Shown: piece after piece, positions 1 to 6,776 of the stretch
How positions within the stretch are numbered: the first letter of the stretch is position 1
Layout of the letters: each line of letters begins with the position of its first letter
Source of the DNA: an uncultured bacterium
GTDB taxonomy: Bacteria > Actinomycetota > Aquicultoria > SKW223
Assembly: GCA_938042205.1 (NCBI GenBank)
Contig: CALIRS010000145.1
Location: forward strand, 1-8,937
Length of the DNA: 8,937 nucleotides
Direction of reading: 5' to 3'
Translations under genes and position numbers: made by a program
Notes under the pieces: generated by a model
Database searches by the model: none
What the model was told of the DNA's origin: nothing
Seen by the model: only the letters and a program-made list of their open reading frames with translations

Positions 1-740
1 AAGTTTCCTCTTTTCTGAAAGAAGACCCCGGTAAGAATTGGCAATGCAACCACTAATTTCGCCAGCTGCTCATTGTGTTTAAAAGTAGTCTCCTTAAGAA
101 TTGAAGATGCAGCAATAAAATTTTTAGCTAATACAGGCAAGGCTATTTCCCTGAAAATGAGATAATGAAGAAGCACCTTACCAATTATTCGTCCTTCAAT
201 CAGGTAAAGATTCTTTATAACGTAAGGTCTTAAAAAAACTATCTCTGTTATTGCCCCCGGGTTCGTATCCAGCAAGATCCTTGAAACTGTCTGAGTAATA
301 ACACGTGACAGTTCTCCGCTATCTTCAGCAACTAAAATGCGGCCTTCGTCTCTTCCTATTACTTCAGAAATGATACTTGCTACTTCTGAGGATTTACTAC
401 CAGTAAGAAAGCAACACCAGTCAGACGTCAGGCGAGATACAAAGTAGCAAGCTTCTGCGGCAACTTCTGCCTCAACAAGGGGATTTTTTGAGAAAATAAC
501 GATTGCATCGCTTTCTTTTATTGCTCTGCCTGTGTTCTTCGGGTTTGCCTCAAGCTCAGAAAAAAGGATTGGTCTAACGAATGTTGATTCCCCCTCACCG
601 GTTAATAAAAAAGAAATAGTTTCTGCTTCTCTTGTGCTGGCAGTAATTAATGCAATTCTAGGGAAGGTTTTTTCTTTTCCTGTTCTCAAGTATCTGTTGG
701 CTTTTAAAAATTCTCTGACAATTTTTGTCCACTTTTCCAT
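1..740 (-). CDS. Unrecognised protein, 3' end outside the window
   Basis: I do not recognise this gene with confidence. The frame is open from an ATG at 740 to the left edge (246 codons plus 2 bases) with no stop, so the C-terminus is missing. GGAAAGGA (748-755) lies 7 bases before the ATG, a good ribosome site. The protein is mostly soluble-looking. Hydrophobic strands sit at about residues 28-33 (RIALIT), 78-84 (DAIVIFS) and 134-138 (RILVA), each followed by a polar helix, which suggests an alpha/beta Rossmann-like or GTPase-like layout. I see no Walker A motif. Residues 169-240 form a more hydrophobic helical part with 'FLRPYV' and 'HNEQLAKLVVALPILTG'. This faintly recalls DUF697/YcjF-type C-terminal regions, which is a guess. 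The gene starts 35 bases after the rodA stop and is probably cotranscribed with the Rod cluster. It could be an envelope-related accessory gene, but the sequence does not prove this. Confidence 0.8.
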   Translation of the reverse strand, partial: MEKWTKIVREFLKANRYLRTGKEKTFPRIALITASTREAETISFLLTGEGESTFVRPILFSELEANPKNTGRAIKESDAIVIFSKNPLVEAEVAAEACYFVSRLTSDWCCFLTGSKSSEVASIISEVIGRDEGRILVAEDSGELSRVITQTVSRILLDTNPGAITEIVFLRPYVIKNLYLIEGRIIGKVLLHYLIFREIALPVLAKNFIAASSILKETTFKHNEQLAKLVVALPILTGVFFQKRGN

Positions 741-775
741 TTGACTATCCTTTCCAATCTATCTCATGTTTTTTA

Positions 776-1882
776 TTATGAAAGTCGATTTCTCCAGGCA
801 GAGGAAATAATGCCTATTGATATCCAGTTCATCAATAAAAAACTACCCCCGGAGCTTAAAAAAGGAAGAGGTATTCCGGTTATAGGCATAATCCCGATAT
901 TCATCCCAATGTTTGTCAACACATGAAAAAGAAATATCACCCCATAACCGTAGATAAATAATCTTATGAATTCATCATGAATCGTATAAGCTACAAACTC
1001 TATTCTTAAGAGGAAAAGAAAATAAAGCAGTAGAAGTATAAATGCCCCAAAAAATCCTGTTTCTTCCCCTACCACAGAAAATATAAAATCAGTATGCCTT
1101 TCAGGCACAAATCTAAGGCTTGTTTGAGTACCTGCAAAAAGCCCTTTCCCTTTAATTCCACCTGATCCAATAGCAATCTTCGCCTGTGTGAGGTTGTATC
1201 CAGCTTGAGAAGTATTACCTTCAGGATTTAGAAACACTGTCAGCCTCTTTACCTGATACTCCTTCAAGGCTCCGATTTTCACTGCCCCGGCACACGCAAT
1301 AATAAGAATCAAACTTACAATAACCAGGTCTCTTATCTTTGCTCCCGAAGCAACCAGCATTCCCATGAGCATTACCACCAGAACAACTGCTGTTCCCAGA
1401 TCGGGTTGCACAAATATTAGAAGCACAGGAAGTAAAAGGTAAGCAAAAGCAAGCGCGATGTCCTTTAAGGTGATCTCCTCCTCCAGACTTGCAAAATAAG
1501 ATGCAAAAAAGAGCGCCATAAACAGTTTTGCAAATTCTGAAGGCTGGATATTTATAGGGCCTATCTGGATCCAACGTTGTGCGCCAAGGCTTTTCTCTCC
1601 GAGCGCAATTACAGCGATTAAAAGAATCAGATTCAACATATAAAATATCCAGGAATAATTTTTAAGCTTTCTTACATCATAAAAAGAGATAAGGATAAAG
1701 ATAACTATGCTCAATACTACCCACGTAAGCTGTCGGTAAAAGAAAAATGTACCTTCAAAACCCCGGACTCCCGTACGCGTTGCCGATGCGATCATTATCA
1801 GCCCGAATACTGAAAGAATGAACGCAACAAGAATCATTGAAAAATCGAATCTTTCAAGTTCGCTTCGTTTCCCTACTTTCAT
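776..1882 (-). CDS. rodA: RodA, SEDS-family peptidoglycan glycosyltransferase
   Basis: This is the integral membrane polymerase of the Rod (elongation) complex. It polymerises lipid II into glycan strands and hands them to its partner PBP2. The 368 residues are normal family length, with about ten hydrophobic segments starting near residue 16. Family signatures include 'GAQRWI' (100-105, with the conserved Trp at 104), 'QPSEFAKL' (113-120), 'QPDLGTA' (159-165), 'PERHTDFIFSVVGEE' (260-274) and 'GIPLPFLSSGGS' (336-347). D265 in the HTDF motif matches the essential aspartate of SEDS enzymes, as known from B. subtilis and T. thermophilus RodA. The ATG at 1882 overlaps the mrdA stop as ATGA. The nearest Shine-Dalgarno-like AGGA (1897-1900) is 14 bases away, so translation probably depends on coupling to mrdA. 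FtsW is the alternative SEDS member, but the mreBCD-PBP2 context argues for RodA. Confidence 0.96.
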   Translation of the reverse strand: MKVGKRSELERFDFSMILVAFILSVFGLIMIASATRTGVRGFEGTFFFYRQLTWVVLSIVIFILISFYDVRKLKNYSWIFYMLNLILLIAVIALGEKSLGAQRWIQIGPINIQPSEFAKLFMALFFASYFASLEEEITLKDIALAFAYLLLPVLLIFVQPDLGTAVVLVVMLMGMLVASGAKIRDLVIVSLILIIACAGAVKIGALKEYQVKRLTVFLNPEGNTSQAGYNLTQAKIAIGSGGIKGKGLFAGTQTSLRFVPERHTDFIFSVVGEETGFFGAFILLLLYFLFLLRIEFVAYTIHDEFIRLFIYGYGVIFLFHVLTNIGMNIGIMPITGIPLPFLSSGGSFLLMNWISIGIISSAWRNRLS

Positions 1883-3741
1883 CGAGAAACGTCACTTCCT
1901 GAAACTAACTTTTCTTCTTCAATTGAAAAGAGATGAGAAAACACATACCGGGCTGCTGGCGCAGCTACAGCTCCTCCGTGTCCTCCTTCCTCGATAATTA
2001 CAGAAACAACATATTTCGGATTATCACTTGGTCCAAAACCTACAAACCATGCATAGTCGTCTTTCCCATATACCTCAGAAGTGCCAGTTTTTCCAGAAAT
2101 TTTGACCGGAAAACCTTCAAAAGCAATTTTCGCGGTACCTCTGGTGACCACTTCTCTTAAACCCTGCAATAATGTCCTTTTCAAACCTGGTGAAATATGG
2201 ATTTCCTTCTCGAGTTCAGGTTTAAATTGTTTAATAACTTTTCCCGTTGGCGAGACAACCTTATTTACCAAAATTGGCCTAAATAATTTACCTCCATTAG
2301 CAAGTGCCGCATAAAACCTCGCCATTTGAAGAGGTGTGGTAAGAAGATCCCCCTGACCAATAGCCATATTAACAGTATCTCCAGGCAGCCATACCTGTAA
2401 TTCTTTCTTTTTGAAATAATTTTTTTTCCATTGCTTATCAGGAACACGTCCCGAAATGTCTCCAATTGCAATTCCGGTATGAGTACCAAAACCATATTTT
2501 TTCGCGGTTTCCTGAAGAAGCTCTTTCTTCGTGCGGTAAAGCCTGAGCCCGAGTTCGTAAAACACTGAGTCACAGGAATCATAAATGGCACGCGTCAATC
2601 TTAACCTCCCATGGCCACTTCTTTTCCAGCAATACTTTGGCCAGCTTTCACCAAATCCCGTCCACTTCCCATAGCAACTAAAAGTTTCTCTCGTAGACGC
2701 CAGTCGATTTTCTACAGCTGAAATAAGCGTCAGCGGCTTGATAGTTGAACCAGGAGGGTAAGCAGCACTTGTGGCTCTGTTTAGAAGAGGATAATTGTTC
2801 TTTTTTAAATTTAACTCATTCCACATCCGAGGATCTACTCCTCCAACAAAAACTCCAGGATTAAAAGAGGGATAACTTGCCAGCGCTAACACCTCCCCGG
2901 TTTTCACCTCGAGAACCACAATCGCTCCAGCAGCGGCCCGGCTATGTTTCTGACGACGTGCCATCTTAATCGCTTCCCCAAGAGCATCTTCAGCAGCTTT
3001 TTGAATTTTTAAATCAATAGTAAGAACTATATCATTTCCAGGAACTGGATCCTCACGTTTAAGGCTCCTCTTGACATTCCCCAGAGCATCAACCTCCATA
3101 ACTAATCTCCCCTTAATGCCTCTTAAAAATGCGTCATAAGCTTTTTCAATGCCTGTTTTTCCAACAGTATCACCTCTGTCAGCGCCGGGATATTTCTTTT
3201 CAGAAATATCTTCCCCAGAAATCTCTCCCACATACCCAATTACATGAGCTGCACTAATCCCGTTAGGATAATATCTGATAGGCATATACGACACATTTAG
3301 ATGAGGATATTTTTCTTTTTCTTCTTGAATCATCGCCACCTGTTCAAAACTAAGGTCTTTAGCTAAAAACACCTCATCTTCACGGATGACCCTTGACTTT
3401 TTTGCCTTCTCTTTGAGATCTTCAGCTTTGACCTTTAATACAGGCTCAAGCCTTTCATAAATCTCATCCCTGTTCAGATATTTTTTTTCAATAAATAAAG
3501 CATATGAGAGTCTATTGGTAGCCAGCAGTTTTCCATTCTTATCCAATATCTTTCCACGCAAAGCTTCGATCTTTTCTATTTTTAAGCGGTTTTCTTCTGC
3601 TTGAATGCGATAAGATTCTCCAGAAACTACCTGAAGAAACCATAAACGAAGCAAGAGAATTAAAAAGATGATTATCTGGGCACCGATCAGGAATCTTATC
3701 CTTTTTTCAAAGAGCTCTCTCCGTCTTTTTTCTCTCATCAC
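1879..3741 (-). CDS. mrdA: Penicillin-binding protein 2, class B transpeptidase of the Rod complex
   Basis: This is a membrane-anchored D,D-transpeptidase that crosslinks the glycan made by RodA during cell elongation. It has 620 residues, the usual length. A short basic N-terminus leads to one membrane segment at about 18-37, then the pedestal/dimerisation domain ('RGKILDKNG' 62-70 and 'GKTGIEKAYD' 194-203), then the transpeptidase domain. The active-site motifs are all present: S332-T-I-K335 (catalytic serine), S389-C-D391 (SxN/SxD motif) and K551-T-G-T554. C356, C371, H377 and C390 form a likely zinc site (see findings). There are no PASTA domains, which argues against a PBP2x/SpoVD-type protein. 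The GTG at 3741 is chosen because GAGG (3749-3752) lies 7 bases before it. The ATG at 3738 is the very next codon and equally possible at 10 bases. Either start overlaps the mreD stop. The 3' end overlaps rodA by 4 bases. Confidence 0.96.
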   Translation of the reverse strand: MMREKRRRELFEKRIRFLIGAQIIIFLILLLRLWFLQVVSGESYRIQAEENRLKIEKIEALRGKILDKNGKLLATNRLSYALFIEKKYLNRDEIYERLEPVLKVKAEDLKEKAKKSRVIREDEVFLAKDLSFEQVAMIQEEKEKYPHLNVSYMPIRYYPNGISAAHVIGYVGEISGEDISEKKYPGADRGDTVGKTGIEKAYDAFLRGIKGRLVMEVDALGNVKRSLKREDPVPGNDIVLTIDLKIQKAAEDALGEAIKMARRQKHSRAAAGAIVVLEVKTGEVLALASYPSFNPGVFVGGVDPRMWNELNLKKNNYPLLNRATSAAYPPGSTIKPLTLISAVENRLASTRETFSCYGKWTGFGESWPKYCWKRSGHGRLRLTRAIYDSCDSVFYELGLRLYRTKKELLQETAKKYGFGTHTGIAIGDISGRVPDKQWKKNYFKKKELQVWLPGDTVNMAIGQGDLLTTPLQMARFYAALANGGKLFRPILVNKVVSPTGKVIKQFKPELEKEIHISPGLKRTLLQGLREVVTRGTAKIAFEGFPVKISGKTGTSEVYGKDDYAWFVGFGPSDNPKYVVSVIIEEGGHGGAVAAPAARYVFSHLFSIEEEKLVSGSDVSR

Positions 3742-4220
3742 TCAGATGCCTCAAGCCTGTCTCTCCTGAAAAAGATCGAAAGGATAGACCCTGCTATTCC
3801 CGTCCATAAAGCTGCTGCTAAAAATCCTCTTATTTCACCAGTAATCACCACTCGGCCATCAACGATTACATGAAACAAAAACACGAGACCAGTTCTTAAG
3901 ATAAACGAAGTGGCTCCAGCAATAAAAAACCAGAAAAAGTTATAAGCATGAAAAAACTTTGCTGTATAAGAGACGATAAAACCAGTCAGAGAAAGCGAAA
4001 AAGCATTTGCCCCCAGGAGCTCAGGACTTACCAGATCAAGAATCAACCCCATAAGAGCACCGAAAATTGTGGCTCTCAGTTCATCATGATAAGTGCCGTA
4101 AACCATTGTCGCCAGTACTGCCGCAAAAGCGAACCCTGGAAACCCGGTTAGCAACCATGAGATTACTGCTGCTATCAAAAAAAGGGTTATTAAACGAATA
4201 AAAACTTTGATAAGGTTCAC
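3738..4220 (-). CDS. mreD: MreD, rod-shape-determining membrane protein
   Basis: This is a small integral membrane protein of the elongation machinery, thought to act with MreC to connect MreB filaments to PBP2 and RodA. It has about 160 residues and five or so hydrophobic segments, matching the family. The conserved signature falls at about residues 58-72: a glycine-rich helix, then 'LDLVSPELLGANAF' with Asp62, the SPELLG turn and Asn72. Two in-frame GTG codons can start it. The one at 4223 is only 4 bases from AAGGAG (4228-4233). The one at 4220 is 7 bases away and makes a classic 4-base GTGA overlap with the mreC stop, so 4220 is preferred. The 3' end overlaps mrdA. Identification rests on this motif, the topology and the position between mreC and mrdA. 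Confidence 0.9.
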   Translation of the reverse strand: MNLIKVFIRLITLFLIAAVISWLLTGFPGFAFAAVLATMVYGTYHDELRATIFGALMGLILDLVSPELLGANAFSLSLTGFIVSYTAKFFHAYNFFWFFIAGATSFILRTGLVFLFHVIVDGRVVITGEIRGFLAAALWTGIAGSILSIFFRRDRLEASE

Positions 4221-5050
4221 CACTTTTCTCCTTCTTTTTTGAGGATGTAAAAAAATTGATTACCAGCATAATTAACGGCAGGACCAACTTCAATGACTTT
4301 ATCAAGGCGATTCGGATCTTCCTTCACACTGAATACAGTACCAATCAGTAAACCTTCCGGAAAAATCTTCCCGAGACCAGAAGTAACTACAATGTTTCCA
4401 ATAGATACTTTACTCTCCTTGGGAATCAAACGAAGCATAAGCTTTTCCTCACGGGTCCCCTCGACTACCCCGACTTCTCTTGTCTCTACAATCCTTGCGC
4501 TTACTGAAGATATAGGATGGTTCAGCGGCAGGATTACAGAAGAACTTTTCCCTACCTGATATACTCTCCCAAAAATTCCGTCGCTGGATATTACCGGATC
4601 ATTTCTCTCTACTCCATCTCTTGAACCTTTATCTACCGTATAGAATTTTCCTCCAATTTCCTGGTGAATTATCACCACCTGTGCCGGTATTAATTTGTAA
4701 GAAAATCTTTCTCTTAACCCCAAAGCTTTTCTTAATTCCTCATTCTCACGTTTTAAATCTTGAGCTTCTAAAACCAGTCTCCTTGACTCAGAAATCTGTC
4801 GCCTCAGTTCTTCATTTTCTCTTTTCAATTCGCCAGCCATAAAAATTCCCGAAAACCAGTCTGAAATGCTCACGTAACCTTTTTTTATAAAACTGACAGG
4901 CGTAACGAACAAATCCCTTAACCTTGCCTGAGTTCTGTGCAAAGGACCTTCGTCTCCTTCTCGGACATAAATAGAGACGACCAGAACACACAGAACAAGT
5001 ATTGTTAAAAGTGTGATATAAAGGCGGTTCTGATACCGCCGTTCCCGCAA
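4217..5050 (-). CDS. mreC: MreC, rod-shape-determining periplasmic/extracytoplasmic scaffold
   Basis: This is a bitopic membrane protein that scaffolds the Rod complex outside the membrane and activates PBP2. It has 277 residues. A basic N-terminus (residues 1-9) is followed by one membrane segment at about 10-28. A coiled coil lies at about 73-112, where the heptad-like string 'LKRENEELR' occurs twice, 24 residues apart. The rest is the beta-barrel MreC core (about 118-270) with 'YTVDKGSRDGV' (137-147), 'DGIFGRV' (157-163) and 'VTSGLGKIFPEGLLIGTV' (222-239), all typical of the family. The start is a TTG at 5050, fixed by AGGAGG (5058-5063) with a 7-base spacer. No closer ATG fits before the membrane segment. 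It lies 24 bases after mreB and overlaps mreD. Confidence 0.95.
   Translation of the reverse strand: MRERRYQNRLYITLLTILVLCVLVVSIYVREGDEGPLHRTQARLRDLFVTPVSFIKKGYVSISDWFSGIFMAGELKRENEELRRQISESRRLVLEAQDLKRENEELRKALGLRERFSYKLIPAQVVIIHQEIGGKFYTVDKGSRDGVERNDPVISSDGIFGRVYQVGKSSSVILPLNHPISSVSARIVETREVGVVEGTREEKLMLRLIPKESKVSIGNIVVTSGLGKIFPEGLLIGTVFSVKEDPNRLDKVIEVGPAVNYAGNQFFYILKKEGEKW
4228..4233 (-). promoter_or_regulatory. Shine-Dalgarno site of mreD
   Basis: AAGGAG reads on the minus strand inside the 3' end of mreC. It is 4 bases from the GTG at 4223 and 7 bases from the GTG at 4220, which favours 4220 as the start. Confidence 0.65.
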
Positions 5051-5057
5051 TTTTATT

Positions 5058-5063
5058 CCTCCT
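5058..5063 (-). promoter_or_regulatory. Shine-Dalgarno site deciding the TTG start of mreC
   Basis: AGGAGG reads on the minus strand 7 bases before the TTG at 5050. It is a near-perfect site and the main reason to accept TTG as the start. Confidence 0.8.
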
Positions 5064-5074
5064 ATAGACAGCTA

Positions 5075-6118
5075 TCACGATGACCAGGAGCGCGGTCCAC
5101 CAGTAAGCACTTTTTTCAAAGTGGCAATATCTTCCAGCGACCGCCCTGATCCCCGAACAACACAGGTTGTTGGGTCCTCCGTGATATGCACGGGCATACC
5201 CGTTTCCTCTCTAAGTCTTTTATCAAGACCCTTAAGCTGGGAACCTCCCCCTGCTAAGAACATACCTCTATCCATCAAATCACTGGCAAGTTCTGGAGGA
5301 GTCTCCTCCAGAGTTTCTTTAATGGTAGTAATAATAGATGCAATAGGTTCTTCTATTGCTATCCGTATTTCTTCCGAGGAAACAACAATATTTTTTGGAA
5401 GCCCCATCAGAAGATCTCTTCCTCTGACCTCTACATCAACTTCTTGATTCAGAGGATAAGCAGAACCTATTTGAATCTTTATTTCCTCAGCGGTTCTCTC
5501 ACCAATCATCACGTTATACTCTTTTTTAATATACTGAATGATAGCCTCGTCGAGCTCATCGCCGCCGATCCTAATAGATTTAGAAACAACTATGCCGCCA
5601 AGAGAAATGATAGCAACCTCAGTAGTTCCTCCACCAACATCAACAACCATATTTCCAGTTGGTTCATGTACCGGAAGACCTGCACCAATCGCCGCAGCCA
5701 TGGGTTCTTCTATTAAATATGCCTCTCTTGCTCCGGCACTAATGGTTGCTTCGTAAACAGCGCGACGCTCGACTGCAGTCACACCTGAAGGTACACAGAC
5801 TACTACTCTTGGTTTTACTAAAAAATTTCTTCGGTGAACCTTTTGAATGAAATGTCGAAGCATTGCTTCGGTTACGTCAAAATCTGCAATTACTCCGTCT
5901 TTAAGCGGTCTGATGGCAACAATATTTCCCGGTGTTCTCCCGAGCATCTTTTTGGCGTCTTCGCCAACGGCAAGTATCCTGCCATTATTCTTATCAATTG
6001 CCACAACTGAAGGCTCATAAAGTAGAATTCCACGTCCTTTAACATGGACTAAAGTGGTGGCAGTTCCCAAGTCAACAGCCATATCCTTTCCAAAAGGCGC
6101 TAGTAAAAAGTCAAACAT
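5075..6118 (-). CDS. mreB: MreB, bacterial actin homologue directing cell elongation
   Basis: This is an actin-fold ATPase that forms short membrane-bound filaments and guides the Rod complex around the cell. The 347 residues are standard length. The hydrophobic start 'MFDFLLAPFG' probably forms the amphipathic membrane-binding element. Nucleotide-binding motifs are phosphate-1 (D16-L-G-T-A-T, about 14-23), the 'IEEPMAAAIGAGL' segment (136-148, with the catalytic-type Glu), phosphate-2 ('DVGGGTTEV', 160-168) and the adenosine motif ('LAGGGSQLKG', 288-297). The phosphate-1 loop has Thr21 where most MreB proteins have Asn (DLGTAN). The paralogues Mbl and MreBH cannot be wholly excluded, but the position directly before mreC and mreD supports MreB. 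The ATG at 6118 has GGAGG (6125-6129) 6 bases upstream. A candidate promoter lies in the 66-base gap before the gene. Confidence 0.97.
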   Translation of the reverse strand: MFDFLLAPFGKDMAVDLGTATTLVHVKGRGILLYEPSVVAIDKNNGRILAVGEDAKKMLGRTPGNIVAIRPLKDGVIADFDVTEAMLRHFIQKVHRRNFLVKPRVVVCVPSGVTAVERRAVYEATISAGAREAYLIEEPMAAAIGAGLPVHEPTGNMVVDVGGGTTEVAIISLGGIVVSKSIRIGGDELDEAIIQYIKKEYNVMIGERTAEEIKIQIGSAYPLNQEVDVEVRGRDLLMGLPKNIVVSSEEIRIAIEEPIASIITTIKETLEETPPELASDLMDRGMFLAGGGSQLKGLDKRLREETGMPVHITEDPTTCVVRGSGRSLEDIATLKKVLTGGPRSWSS

Positions 6119-6184
6119 TCAATTCCTCCACGAAGGCTGATTGATTAAAAATGTAACTTACGAATTTTATCATAATTGGTTTTT
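6119..6184 (-). promoter_or_regulatory. Candidate extended -10 promoter for the mre-mrdA-rodA cluster
   Basis: This 66-base gap is the longest in the window. On the minus strand it holds TGATAAAAT (6172-6164), which fits a TGn-TAAAAT extended -10 box. It would place a transcription start near 6157 and a leader of about 40 bases before the mreB ATG. No good -35 hexamer lies 16-18 bases upstream, only an A/T-rich tract that could help as an UP-like element. I see no GC-rich stem followed by a T-run, so readthrough from the Rnf side is also possible. Confidence 0.35.
6125..6129 (-). promoter_or_regulatory. Shine-Dalgarno site of mreB
   Basis: GGAGG reads on the minus strand 6 bases before the ATG at 6118. 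It supports that start. Confidence 0.8.
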
Positions 6185-6763
6185 TTAAAATTCTCTCTCC
6201 CAATCATAATATCTTAGCTTTTTAGCAAGATAATTAGTAATCACTCCACCAAAAAAGCCAAGAAGAACGCTTAATATGCCTGCCAGAGGGAGATAAAGAA
6301 ATACCGCTTCAGTTTTCAACACCAGATAAGCTGCTAACATCTGGGACACAATATGAAAAGATCCCATAAGAGCTCCCGCGCCAGCAAGTGAAAACCTGAA
6401 GGTGGCTCTTTCGGATAAATCTATGAGTGAAAATGACTTTAAAAAAATCAGCACGGTGCAGGATGCGAGTCCCCCTGCAAGTGAAAGCCAGATGTTAACA
6501 GGGTTGAATCCGTAAAATAAAAGAGAGTTAATCAAGATTCTCATAAGCGCCGCAAGATAAATCTCAATCGGGGTAATCTGCATGATACCAAAAAGAAGTG
6601 GAATATTTCCAAACCCATACTTGACTCCTGGCACAGGTATTTTTACAAAATACAGTTCCTCAATTGCAGAAAAAATTATGGAAAGCGAAACTATTACGCT
6701 AAAAAAGGCAACTTTACCTATCGCTTTGTTTTCCTCTAACCCTTTATTTACAGCCGGATTCAA
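6185..6763 (-). CDS. Gx transporter family membrane protein (PF07456 type, EetB-like)
   Basis: This is an integral membrane protein of 192 residues with about five or six hydrophobic segments (roughly 18-38, 50-85, 90-110, 124-148 and 155-180). It matches the family annotated either as 'heptaprenyl diphosphate synthase component I' or as 'Gx transporter'. The key motif is 'VPGVKYGFGNIPLLFG' (44-59), the family's P-G-x-K-x-G-x-x-N signature. The overall shape recalls S-components of ECF transporters. There is no prenyl synthase DDxxD motif, so the enzymatic name is probably wrong here. From recalled knowledge, EetB of the Listeria extracellular electron transfer locus belongs to this family and pairs with a NusG-II protein, as here. 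The substrate is unknown. The start is a TTG at 6763, 13 bases after the upstream stop, with TAGGAG (6774-6779) overlapping that stop. No ATG fits before the first membrane segment. Confidence 0.85.
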   Translation of the reverse strand: MNPAVNKGLEENKAIGKVAFFSVIVSLSIIFSAIEELYFVKIPVPGVKYGFGNIPLLFGIMQITPIEIYLAALMRILINSLLFYGFNPVNIWLSLAGGLASCTVLIFLKSFSLIDLSERATFRFSLAGAGALMGSFHIVSQMLAAYLVLKTEAVFLYLPLAGILSVLLGFFGGVITNYLAKKLRYYDWEREF

Positions 6764-6776
6764 TAATTTCTTTCTC

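Noticed and set aside
741..775. Possible terminator after rodA
   Set aside because: No stem-loop followed by a T-run can be drawn. The gap instead holds the ribosome site of the next gene.
1221..1574. Minus-strand frame of 117 codons inside rodA
   Set aside because: It is an alternative frame of conserved RodA sequence, with cysteine-rich low-complexity translation and no family motif.
2265..2591. Minus-strand frame of 108 codons inside mrdA
   Set aside because: It overlaps the conserved transpeptidase domain in another frame and shows no motif of its own.
4741..4835. Repeat in mreC encoding LKRENEELR twice
   Set aside because: The two copies differ at the DNA level in many third positions and fit ordinary coiled-coil heptads, so this is not a mobile or recent duplication.
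5121..5447. Plus-strand open frame of 108 codons opposite mreB
   Set aside because: It lies entirely antisense to strongly conserved MreB coding sequence, has no recognisable motif or ribosome site, and is explained as a shadow frame. The same holds for the other plus-strand frames in the window.
6185..6763. Calling the gene heptaprenyl diphosphate synthase subunit I
   Set aside because: The protein is an integral membrane protein with transporter-like topology and no prenyltransferase motif, and no component II gene is nearby.
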